From: CAVVEQ01 sp963747315
GTDB taxonomy: Bacteria; Chloroflexota; Anaerolineae; Anaerolineales; Anaerolineaceae
Assembly: GCA_963747315.1 (NCBI GenBank)
Contig: CAVVEQ010000014.1
Location: 1-64,000, forward strand
Direction of reading: 5' to 3'
Length of the DNA stretch: 64,000 nt
Below the pieces are notes generated by a model, which worked only from the letters and a program-made list of their open reading frames with translations, made no database searches and had not been told where the DNA came from. The position numbers and the translations under genes were made by a program. Below, piece after piece: positions 36,788 through 45,900 of the stretch (positions are counted from its first letter, which is position 1; the number at the start of each line of letters is the position of its first letter).

Positions 36788-37807
36788 TTATTTTCCCATC
36801 GGGCCTATTGTCGATTCTCTGATTATCAGGTTGGGTTCGAGGGTAATTCTCTCTTGTTGAATTGATTGACCCTTGATTTTTTTTGCAAGCATGTCTACAA
36901 GCATCCCTGCGATCTGATATACCGGTTGATCAATTGTCGTTAGGGGGGGCTGTGAAAAAGCTGCATTTTGAACTCCATCAAATCCTGCAACAGCAATATC
37001 CCTTCCAACAATCAAACCGGTTTCACTTATCGCATGCATCGCACCGAACCCGGTTTCATCGTTGATGCAGATAATCGCATTCGGAGGGTCTGGGATTGAA
37101 AGGAGCCTCTTTGTGGATTCATAACCTGAGGCACTCGTTAAATCGCCTAGAACTACCAACTTTGGGTCATAGATCAAACCATTAGTAATTAATGCTTCTT
37201 TATATTTACTGAATCGATAAAATTGGAGAATAAAGGCTTCCGGTCCGCCAATGAAGGCGATCCTTCGAAAACCAAGGCTGGCAATGTGCTTAATAAGCTG
37301 ATGGTAGGCAGTTTCGCAAAGCACCTCAACCCTTGGGTAATCGATACCATCTTTGGAAAATTCGAGGGCGACGAACGGCATATTATTAGTGGAAAGGTAT
37401 TGAACACGCTTATCCTGAATACGGACACGGTTCAGAACCATCCCGTCTACCTTCCGGCTTTGTACCCAATTACTATATATTTGCATTTCAACAGCTTGAT
37501 CCGCTGGCGCGCTTGATACAAGGAGGTCCAGTGCATTCGTAACAGCAGCATCTCCAAGACCTGCAACAAACTCAGAATAAAAAGGGTCCATGAAACGCGG
37601 TCGCACAGAAGGGATAATGTACCCGATGGTATCTGATCGTTTGCGCCGCAACATCCTGGCCGCCCGGTTAGGGACATATCCCATTTCTCGTGCAGTCTCT
37701 TCAACCAATTTTCGGGTGCTGGGCGACACATCAGAATATCCATCCAGCGCCCTGGAGACGGTGGTTATGGATAATCCCAGTCTTTTCGCAATCTCTCGAA
37801 TTGTCAT
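36788..37807 (-). CDS. LacI family transcriptional regulator
   Basis: 339 residues. Helix-turn-helix and hinge 'MTIREIAKRLGLSITTVSRAL', here split as TIREIAKRLG and SITTVSRAL, with 'PNRAARMLRRKRSDTIGYI', then a periplasmic-binding-protein-like ligand domain ('VALEFSKDGIDYPRV', 'AIICINDETGFG', 'FSQPPLTTIDQP'). I use ATG 37807, where the domain begins; the in-frame start at 37870 would put the operator inside the gene. Preceded by its own promoter and a perfect palindromic operator, so it is self-regulated and probably controls the downstream unit, with 42 bases to the cobalamin gene. Confidence 0.93.
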   Translation of the reverse strand: MTIREIAKRLGLSITTVSRALDGYSDVSPSTRKLVEETAREMGYVPNRAARMLRRKRSDTIGYIIPSVRPRFMDPFYSEFVAGLGDAAVTNALDLLVSSAPADQAVEMQIYSNWVQSRKVDGMVLNRVRIQDKRVQYLSTNNMPFVALEFSKDGIDYPRVEVLCETAYHQLIKHIASLGFRRIAFIGGPEAFILQFYRFSKYKEALITNGLIYDPKLVVLGDLTSASGYESTKRLLSIPDPPNAIICINDETGFGAMHAISETGLIVGRDIAVAGFDGVQNAAFSQPPLTTIDQPVYQIAGMLVDMLAKKIKGQSIQQERITLEPNLIIRESTIGPMGK

Positions 37808-37808
37808 T

Positions 37809-37834
37809 ATTTTACCAAAACGTTTTGGTAAAAT
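37809..37834. promoter_or_regulatory. LacI-type operator, perfect 26-base palindrome
   Basis: Half-site ATTTTACCAAAAC followed directly by its reverse complement, with the central CG typical of LacI-family operators. It overlaps the end of the -10 and covers the transcription start and translation start region of the regulator gene. It is 102 bases from the kamA -35, so control of kamA by the same site is possible but less likely. Confidence 0.9.
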
Positions 37835-37861
37835 AATACCAAATTTATGCATAAAAATCAA
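37833..37861 (-). promoter_or_regulatory. Promoter of the LacI-cobalamin-opine operon
   Basis: Minus strand: -35 TTGATT (37856-37861), 17 bases, -10 TATTAT (37833-37838) preceded by TTGG. The operator begins at its last base. Confidence 0.8.
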
Positions 37862-37936
37862 TATCAACATGTTTATTTCGGAATGCCCTAAACTGAAGAT
37901 AAAAAAATATATATGTTCAATCTGGAAAACCGTTTG

Positions 37937-37965
37937 TTGACCTCCCTGTCATTTTTCTTTACAAT
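37937..37965 (+). promoter_or_regulatory. Promoter of kamA
   Basis: -35 TTGACC (37937-37942), 17 bases, -10 TACAAT (37960-37965), with a leader of about 75 bases before ATG 38047. Confidence 0.75.
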
Positions 37966-38046
37966 TACTTGGATTCAAAAATCTATTGTTCTTGTTGATT
38001 GTGTTTTTCAAGTAAGCTTAAGTACGATAGCAAAGAAGAGGTAAAA

Positions 38047-39390
38047 ATGCCCCAGGAATTTCCCTCCCGAATCGCCCCTGTTTTCAAAGATATCCCCTCC
38101 GAAAAATGGAACGACTGGCGCTGGCAGCTATCACACCGGCTCAATACCGTAGAGGAGTTCGAGCAGGTGTTAAAACTGAAACCGGGCGAGAAAAAAGCGC
38201 TATCCAGCCCGAATCTCTTTCGTGTGGACGTGACCCCCTATTTTGTTTCACTCATTGACCCCGATGATCCCCACGACCCCATCCGCAAGCAGATCATCCC
38301 CACCGTGGAGGAGATGAGCGCCTTCACCGGGCAGATGGAGGACTCCCTCTCCGAGGACCGCCACTCGCCCGTCCCGGGTCTCGTCCACCGCTACCCGGAT
38401 CGGGTCCTGATGCTCGTCACCACCCAATGCGCGGTCTACTGCCGCTACTGCACCCGCGCGCGCATCGTCGGTGATCCCTCACAGACCTTTGCGCGCGAGG
38501 ATTTCGAGCAGCAGATCGAATACATCAAACGAACGCCGCAGATCCGCGACGTGCTCCTTTCCGGCGGCGACCCGCTCACCCTGGCACCGCGCCTGCTGGA
38601 AGAAATCCTCACCCGCCTGCGGGAGATACCCCACGTGGAGATCCTGCGCATCGGTTCACGCGTGCCGGTCTTCATGCCCATGCGTGTCACCACAGAGCTG
38701 ACCGACATGCTGCAAAAGTTCCACCCGCTGTGGCTCAATATCCATGTCAATCACCCCAACGAGATCACCGCCGAGCTGGCCGAGGCCACCGATAAGCTCT
38801 CCCGCGCTGGAATTCCGCTTGGTAACCAGTCGGTACTGCTGGCCGGGGTAAATGACTGCGTCCACATCCAGCGCAAGCTGGTGCAGGACCTGATCCGAAT
38901 CCGCGTGCGCCCTTATTACCTCTACCAGTGCGACCTGGTGGAGGGCGTCGGTCACTTCCGCACGCCGGTGGCGACTGGTATGGAGATTATCGAGGGACTG
39001 CGCGGGCACACCAGCGGGTTCGCCGTGCCCACCTTCTGCGTGGATGCCCCCGGCGGGGGTGGCAAGATCCCGGTTATGCCCACCTATCACATCAGCGCCT
39101 CGGATCACAAGGTGATTTTGCGGAACTTCGAGGGTTTCATCACCACCTACGAGGAACCGCTGGACTATAAAACCCACGACCGGGCGGCTTGCCCCTACTG
39201 CCGCAATAAACGCCCGGAACCAGGGCAGCGCGGCATCTCCGGTCTGCTGGATGGCGAAGCCATGAGTATCAGCCCCGAGGGCTTTGACCAAACCCACATC
39301 CGCGAGGGCTCCCAGCACCGCCTGCGCGATAACAATGAAAAGTGGAAACCGCTCGGGATAGGCCCGGGAGAAAATGAAGAAAAGGGGTGA
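38047..39390 (+). CDS. kamA: Lysine 2,3-aminomutase
   Basis: 447 residues, intact. Radical SAM CxxxCxxC as C128-C132-C135 ('CAVYCRYC'), PLP-binding Lys at about 340 in 'PGGGGKIP', and the two Asp that bind the lysine side-chain amino group at about 296 ('YQCDLVEG') and 333 ('VDAPGG'). These two Asp separate lysine aminomutase from glutamate 2,3-aminomutase. The enzyme makes beta-lysine from L-lysine, for fermentation or as a precursor of N-acetyl-beta-lysine. No ablB acetyltransferase follows, so the compatible-solute route is not shown here. AAGAGG precedes ATG 38047. Divergent from the LacI-controlled unit. Confidence 0.93.
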   Translation: MPQEFPSRIAPVFKDIPSEKWNDWRWQLSHRLNTVEEFEQVLKLKPGEKKALSSPNLFRVDVTPYFVSLIDPDDPHDPIRKQIIPTVEEMSAFTGQMEDSLSEDRHSPVPGLVHRYPDRVLMLVTTQCAVYCRYCTRARIVGDPSQTFAREDFEQQIEYIKRTPQIRDVLLSGGDPLTLAPRLLEEILTRLREIPHVEILRIGSRVPVFMPMRVTTELTDMLQKFHPLWLNIHVNHPNEITAELAEATDKLSRAGIPLGNQSVLLAGVNDCVHIQRKLVQDLIRIRVRPYYLYQCDLVEGVGHFRTPVATGMEIIEGLRGHTSGFAVPTFCVDAPGGGGKIPVMPTYHISASDHKVILRNFEGFITTYEEPLDYKTHDRAACPYCRNKRPEPGQRGISGLLDGEAMSISPEGFDQTHIREGSQHRLRDNNEKWKPLGIGPGENEEKG

Positions 39391-39433
39391 TAGGATGAGT
39401 GGATTTCAGTAAAATTAAACCGGTTTTCGATTC

Positions 39434-39461
39434 TTGGATCCATCTTAATCAGCGCTATACT
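39434..39461 (+). promoter_or_regulatory. Candidate promoter of the aldo-keto reductase gene
   Basis: TTGGAT at 39434-39439 and TATACT at 39456-39461, 16 bases apart; GGAGG at 39499-39503 precedes the ATG at 39509. Confidence 0.55.
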
Positions 39462-39508
39462 ATTCAACTAGTTTAAACTTCAACAACTCTACACATTATG
39501 GAGGAAAC

Positions 39509-40466
39509 ATGCTTTACCGTCGTCTCGGCCGTTCCGGCCTGAAAGTCAGCGAGATCTCCCTCGGTTCCTGGGTCACCTTCGGCACCCAGGTGGATGAAAA
39601 GAAAGCCGCGAGCCTCTTGCACGCAGCCTTCGACCGCGGGGTTAATTTTTTCGATAACGCCGATATCTATGCCGATGGCAAGGCCGAGATCATCATGGGC
39701 CAGGCGATCAAAAAAATGCCCCGTACCGAACTGGTGCTTTCCAGCAAGGTCTTCTGGCCCACCTCCACCGGACCCGAACGGGCGCGGACTCTCCCGCAAG
39801 CATGTGATGGAATCGGTCCACGCATCACTCAAGCGCATGGACGTGGAATACTTCGACCTGTATTTCTGCCACCGCTACGATCCGGATACTCCCATCGAGG
39901 AATTGGTTCAAACCATGAACATCCTCATCCAGCAGGGCAAGATCCTCTACTGGGGCACCTCCGAGTGGGAAGCCAGCCAGGTGGCGCAGGCCTATGGCAT
40001 CGCCAGGCAATACAATCTCATCCCGCCCGCCATGGACCAGCCGCAATATAACCTGCTGCACCGCAAACGTGTGGAGGATACCCTCATGCCGCTTTGCCGC
40101 GAATTGGGCATCGGCTTGACGACCTTCAGCCCGCTGGCCTACGGCATCCTGACCGGTAAATATAATGAAGGAATCCCCGAGGGAAGCCGGGCATCCCTGG
40201 AAAACTACGGCTGGGTGCGCGACCGCATCACCCCGGAGAGGATCGAGAGGGTCAAAAAGCTGCAGTTCATCGCCAAAGAACTGGGTGTCACACCCGGTCA
40301 GCTGGCCATCGCCTGGATCCTGCGGCGCAAGGAAGTGAGCACGGTCATCACCGGCGCCAGCCGGCTTGAGCAGCTGGAGGAAAACCTCGGCGCAGCTGAG
40401 ATCGTTTCCAGGATCGAAAAAGACGTTCTGGATCAAATCGACACAGCGATCGCGGGGCTCGAATAA
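39509..40466 (+). CDS. Aldo/keto reductase (Kv-beta/YghZ-like), one frameshift
   Basis: About 318 residues after removing one extra G near 39775. 'YRRLGRSGLKVSEISLGSW' start, the catalytic tetrad Asp and Tyr in 'FFDNADIYADG', Lys in 'LSSKVFW' and His in 'LYFCHRYDP', then 'YWGTSEW' and the NADPH-binding end 'VITGASRLEQLEENL'. NADPH-dependent reduction of carbonyl compounds is expected; the beta-channel-subunit type acts on varied aldehydes. Stand-alone gene with its own promoter. Confidence 0.93.
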
Positions 40467-40535
40467 TTATCGGCCGAAACAGCTATAATAAAACCGTGGG
40501 GTTCAATTGATGAATGAATGGGGAGACTGACCAAT

Positions 40536-41642
40536 ATGTCCACACCATCCCAGGGCAGGTTCTCGGATATTCTTTTTCCCAAGGGAAGTAAAACCCCCGA
40601 ACAGCAGCGCTCGAGATTCTACAGCCGCATCCTGGGGGCATTGAGCATCCTGGTGTTGATGGTCACGGTGATCCACCTGGCCATGTACTTCATATACAAG
40701 GATATCAATTACGCCTTCTACCTGCTGGGGGATATCATCGCCCTGCTCATCTGCCTGGCAGCCTGGGAGATGCAGCGCTCGCGCACCAGCAAACACGCCG
40801 CCATCCTGCTGCTGGCCGCCACCACCCTGCTCATCACGGTGGCCTTCCCCCTGGGCATGCTCGACCGGATGTTCCTGCTCTACACCATTCCGGTCATCCT
40901 GGCCAGCATCCTCATCTCTCCGCGTTCGTCCTTCGTCTTCGCGCTTTTTGCCACCATCGGCTACACGGTCGTGTTCCTGATCACCCCGCGGGATGGGTCC
41001 TACAATTACCTGGCAATCTGCTTCCTTTTCCTGATCGCCGCCATGGCCTGGTTGGTCACCAACCGTACCGAGCGCACTTACCGCAGTCTCAGCAAGGCTT
41101 ACGATCAATCCATCCAGGGCTGGCGGACCACGCTGGATGAGCGCGTCCAGGCTCCGGAGGGTCATGCCGATCAGCTGGTTTCACTCACCCTCAAGCTGGC
41201 AGCTGCAATGGGGGTTCCGGAAGCGGAGTTCGAATACATCCGTCGCGGAGTGCTGCTGCACGATGTGGGCAAGATGGCCATCCCCGATAAAATACTACTG
41301 AAGAAAGGCAAGCTCACGGAGTGGGATTGGGAAGTTGTGCGCATGTACCCCACCTATGCCTACCAGTGGATGTCCTCCATCGAATACCTGCGCCCGGCGC
41401 TGGATATCCCCCACTTTCACCAGGAGCACTGGGATGGCAGCGGGTATCCCGACGGGTTGAAGGGCGAGCAGATTCCCCTCTCCGCACGCATCTTCGCCGT
41501 TGTTTATGTGTGGGACGCGCTGCGTACTGAGAAACCCTATCGCGAGGCCTGGACGGATGAGAAAGCCCGCCAGCATATGCGCGACCAGGCGGGTCACCAG
41601 TTCGATCCAAAAGTGGTCGAGACATTTCTGAAGATCGTATAG
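40536..41642 (+). CDS. Membrane HD-GYP domain protein (c-di-GMP phosphodiesterase candidate)
   Basis: 368 residues: six hydrophobic segments (about 25-180), a short coiled stretch, then an HD-GYP domain (about 215-365) with 'HDVGKMAIPDKILLKKGKL', cut here to the key 'HDVGKMAIPD', 'HFHQEHWDGSGYPDGL' and 'IPLSARIFAV'. The HD pair, HE..H and GYP residues needed for c-di-GMP hydrolysis are present. No other signalling gene is nearby. ATG 40536 is chosen over 40518 because GGGAGA (40521-40526) is spaced for it. A TATAAT at 40484-40489 may be its -10. Confidence 0.85.
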   Translation: MSTPSQGRFSDILFPKGSKTPEQQRSRFYSRILGALSILVLMVTVIHLAMYFIYKDINYAFYLLGDIIALLICLAAWEMQRSRTSKHAAILLLAATTLLITVAFPLGMLDRMFLLYTIPVILASILISPRSSFVFALFATIGYTVVFLITPRDGSYNYLAICFLFLIAAMAWLVTNRTERTYRSLSKAYDQSIQGWRTTLDERVQAPEGHADQLVSLTLKLAAAMGVPEAEFEYIRRGVLLHDVGKMAIPDKILLKKGKLTEWDWEVVRMYPTYAYQWMSSIEYLRPALDIPHFHQEHWDGSGYPDGLKGEQIPLSARIFAVVYVWDALRTEKPYREAWTDEKARQHMRDQAGHQFDPKVVETFLKIV

Positions 41643-41739
41643 CCTGAAATCGCCGTTTTTGGGTTATAAGTGGTCCATCCAGCAACCGGAGCAGGGTTGA
41701 GGGGTTAACTTATTTATTCGTTTTTTCATGGAGGATTCA

Positions 41740-42595
41740 ATGCCAAAAATTGCCGTGATCGCCGATACCGATGCCAGCCTTTCCAACGAGCTGGCTGCAA
41801 ACCACAATATCGTCCTGGTTCCCATCCTGATCAACTTCGGGACAGAATCGTTCGCCTCGGGGGTGGATATCGATGACGCCGCCCTCTTTGAACGAATTGA
41901 TAAGGAAGGCGCCCTGCCCAAGACAGCCGCTCCGTCGCCCGCGGCCTTCAGTAAGGCATTCAAGAATGCCTTTGATGCAGGAGCCGAAGGAATTGTGTGT
42001 GTGTGCGTCAGCGCGGAGATCAGCGCCACCTATGCCGCTGCACTCACCGCGAAGGAAGATTTCCCCGGGCGCGAGATCCGCGTGATCGATTCCCGTGTGG
42101 TTTCCATGGCGCAGGGGTTCATGGCCCTGGAAGCCAGGAAATTGGCTAATGCAGGCGCATCCCTTGACCAGATCGAAGCGAAACTGAAGGGGATGGAATC
42201 CCGCCTGGTGCTTTTTGCCTCGCTTTCCACCCTCAAGTACCTTGCCATGGGCGGCCGCGTGGGCAAGTTCTCCGCCGGGATGGCCAACATGCTCTCCATC
42301 CGGCCGATCCTAACCATGAAAGCGGGCAAGCTGGACCTTCTGGAAAAGGTGCGCACGCGGAAAGCCGCCATGAGCCGCCTGGTGGAGCTGCTGGAAACTT
42401 CGGTGGGCTCCCGCAAGGTGGAACAGGCCGCGTTCATCCATGTGGCAGCGGAGGAGGACCTGGCTGAATTGGAGCAGGCGGTACGCTCCAGAGTTCGCTG
42501 TTCCCGCCGAAGCCATCCACACCGGTTTCTCCCCCGGGCTCTCCGTCCACACCGGCGCGGGAACCATTGGTGCCGTGCTGCTGCTGGGGGAATAA
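41740..42595 (+). CDS. DegV family protein (fatty-acid binding), one frameshift
   Basis: About 284 residues after removal of one A near 42494. 'KIAVIADTDASLS', 'VPILINFGTESFASGVDID', 'LPKTAAPSPAAFSKAF', 'IVCVCVSAEISATY', 'VIDSRVVSMAQGF' and the end 'HTGAGTIGAVLLLGE', recovered in the second frame, define DegV. The family binds fatty acids and, as FakB, presents them to the FakA kinase; no fakA is seen here. ATG 41740 has GGAGG at 41730-41734. Followed by a clear terminator. Confidence 0.92.
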
Positions 42596-42668
42596 GTTAT
42601 CCACGATCAAGGAAAGGTGTGGGGGTCCCCCTTTTTGGATTTGTAACAACAGGTAGATAACTTGATAT

Positions 42669-42700
42669 CGGGCGGGTTCATGTACCCGCCTGATTTTTTT
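42669..42700 (+). terminator. Terminator after degV
   Basis: GGCGGGT (42671-42677) pairs with ACCCGCC (42684-42690) around TTCATG, followed by TGA and seven T. Confidence 0.88.
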
Positions 42701-42974
42701 ATTTCTCACCCCCGATTCACTTTCTTCCTTAAGTCAGTTTGCATAACTGTAAAGCCAAAAATCATTGTTGTCGCATAAAATAAAAACATGAATTTAAGTG
42801 CCGGAGAAATTCATGGATAATTTTTCAGCCCTGGGGGAAATGAATGCTCCATTCCAGTGTACCTGCTAAGATCCAGAAATTCACCTTTTTAAATGTTTTC
42901 GTAAGTATTCAAATCGGCAATCCAGGGGGAGTGTGCATCTCACCCCGTAAAAATCCCAACTTTAGGAGTGTAAG
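42701..42974. other. Upstream region of the beta-helix gene
   Basis: AT-rich, no coding frame of note. I see no promoter that I can call with confidence. TTAGGAGTGT just before 42975 contains the ribosome binding site of the next gene. Confidence 0.5.
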
Positions 42975-45900
42975 ATGAAGAAATTGATGTATGTGTTGTT
43001 TGCCTTTTTGCTGGCCTTCGGGTTGGCGGCAGGCGCGGCCGGCAAGGTGAGCGCGGCTGACCTTTGTGTCGATCCTGCGAATACACCCACCTGTTACGCG
43101 ACAATCCAGGCGGCAGTCAATGCAGCCGCATCGGGGGATACGATCACAGTGGCTGCTGGGTTTTACCCTGAAATTCTTCAATTTACAAACCGCTTACCTT
43201 AATCGGCGCCGGGGTGGGTGACACCATCATCAACGCCAGTGCATCCAGTGGGTATGGGATGGAAGTCTATGGCGACGAGGTGACCTTGCAGGGATTCACC
43301 TTCATTGGTCCATCAGGATCTGGTGAGACAAAATATGGCATCAAAGTAACAGGGAACCCTGCGAATAAACCTGCAAAAGGACATGACTTTTCCATCTTGA
43401 ATGTTTTGATCCAGCAATCAGGGAAAACCGGACTGGATCTGAACGGGTTGGATGGCGTGACTATCAGCAATGTGATATCCAGAAACAACCTGGGTGTCGG
43501 AATCGCTTTAACTGATGCGGATAATGCGGTCCTTAATCAAATTACCACCAGCGGAAACAGTTGGGGCGGGGTTGCCGTTTTCACCAAGGGGGCTTCTGGA
43601 TACACCGGCGGTTCTAATAATGTCACAATAACCAACCTGACTGCCTCCGAAACAACGGCCCTTTATGTTCAAGTTGAAGGCGGATATCAGGTAACCAATC
43701 TGGATATTCCGCAATATCCTTTTACTGTTGTGAATAACACCGATGCGCCGGGTTATACATTATTCCGGACAAATTTAACCGATGCGGTTAACTCTTCCCC
43801 AGAGCTTTACCCACCCAGAAGCTTCAGTGGTCAAAGACACGACCACAGATTCCGTTTACGTGGCTTCCGGAATGAGCATTCAGACTGCGATCAGCGGCGC
43901 AACCGCCGGGGATACGATAAATGTGGCCGCCGGTAATTATCCAGAGCGTATCGTTATAGATAAACCATTATCCCTTGTGGGGGCGGGAGTAGGCCAATCC
44001 GTTATCGATGGCACAGCATTTGGAGGTCCCCCCTTTGGTTTTATTGTAGATATCACTGCGCTGACAGGGAATACCAAAATCGAAGGGTTTGATATCAAGA
44101 CCGGTGATTGGAACACCGGTATCCATTCCTCAGGTGGTACGGACGCTGCCGGTAAGATCGAGATCTTGAATAACCATATTATCTCAACCAATTTTGATTC
44201 CGGATTACCACCATCGCAACAAATGCAGTATGGCATCATCGCTGGGTACCTGGACGTGCGCAAGCTGGTCATTTCCGGGAATGAGATTTCCGATACCTAC
44301 GATAACAGCATTCTGGTAGAGCTTCAGATGGGTGAAACGGAAATCACGAACAATGTGTTCAACGGCGCTTTTCCTTCCGTGTTCTTCATGACGTATAGTG
44401 GGCATGATGTAACTCCTTTACAAAAAGTAAGCGGTAACACTTTCGATATGAGCGGAGCGGAAGTGGGAAGCGGCGCTGCTGCGATTGGCATCAATCCTTC
44501 AACCTACTATGTTGGTCCTGCTGATCGAACAGGGAAATATGCCAACTTTGAGATCTCCGGTAACACCATTACTGGCATTTCCGATATTTCGATTAAGGGA
44601 ATCAGCGTGGGAGAAAATAGCGCTGATGGAGTAGCTGGCGGTTTCACCAATCTGGATATTTTTGGCAATACCATATCCGGTACCAACGGCAAGGGCATTC
44701 AGCTCTTTGGTCATATTACCGGTGCCAATATTTACGATAATACACTCACCGGTCTTGCGCAGGGAATGCGTCTTTTCACTTATGAATCCTCCTACTACCC
44801 GGAAGGAAACACCATCGAAAACAACCAGATCAGTGGGGCATCAGCTTATTTGATCAATTATGAAGGAAGCGCTCCGGTGGATCTATCTGGAAACTGGTGG
44901 GGAACCTCAGATGGTGCCACCATCTACCCAAAGATGACATCTGGGGTGGAATTCAGTCCCTGGTGTGGCGATTCGGCCTGCGCGACGACGCTTTCATTCT
45001 CGCCGGGCATGACGATCCAGGCAGCGGTAAATGCTGCCATCCCTGGCACTACGATTAATATACCTGCCGGCACCTACACCGAGCAAATCTCTATCACGAA
45101 GTCACTTCAATTAATCGGTGAGGATAGAAATAATACATTCATTGGTGCACCTTCCACAATGCCTGCGGGGGATTATTCAAATGACACTAATTCCCAAATT
45201 GTGCGAATTACTGGCACGAGTGTAAATGCTGAAGTAACCGGTTTTACGATTCATGGTCCAGTTCCCGGTACAGGCAGTAATATATTTGCAGGAGTTTATA
45301 TTGGGGATAATGCGCACGGGAATATCCATGATAATAAAATCCTGGATATCCGGAATAATCCGCTCAGCGGTGCCCAAGGTGGGATCGGTATCTTGGTTGG
45401 TCGATACCAGTGGGGTAACAAGGTCGGAACAGCGGATATCACTAACAATGAGATTAGCGGTTTCCAAAAGGGCGGCATATCGGTGGGCAGTGCGGGCTCG
45501 AGCGCGATCGTAACCGGTAATGTTGTGACTGGTGTTGGACCGACTTCAATTCTTGCTCAAAACGGCATCCAATTTGGGTTTGGCGCTAGTGGGGAGATAA
45601 ATAATAACCAAGTGTCAAATATCTCATATACTGGCGGCAGCACTACTTCAACCGGAATTCTGCTTTTTGATGCCGGAACTGTTGATGTCTCCGGGAATAT
45701 GTTGATTGATACCCAGGTAGGCATATATAGCCTGGATACAAACGGCACGTATGAGAACAACACGATTAATTTGCATGGCATCGCGCTGGGAAATCCGCCC
45801 GGTGGATTCTGGGGGATTTACCTGGATGGCGGTACGAATATTGTGCAAACCAACACTTTAACCAGCGATAATTCTGTTGGAGGTGTTGGCTTTGAAGTGG

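Noticed and set aside
37808..37870. Earlier start for the LacI regulator at 37870
   Set aside because: The helix-turn-helix begins at 37807, and the extra part would contain the promoter and operator.
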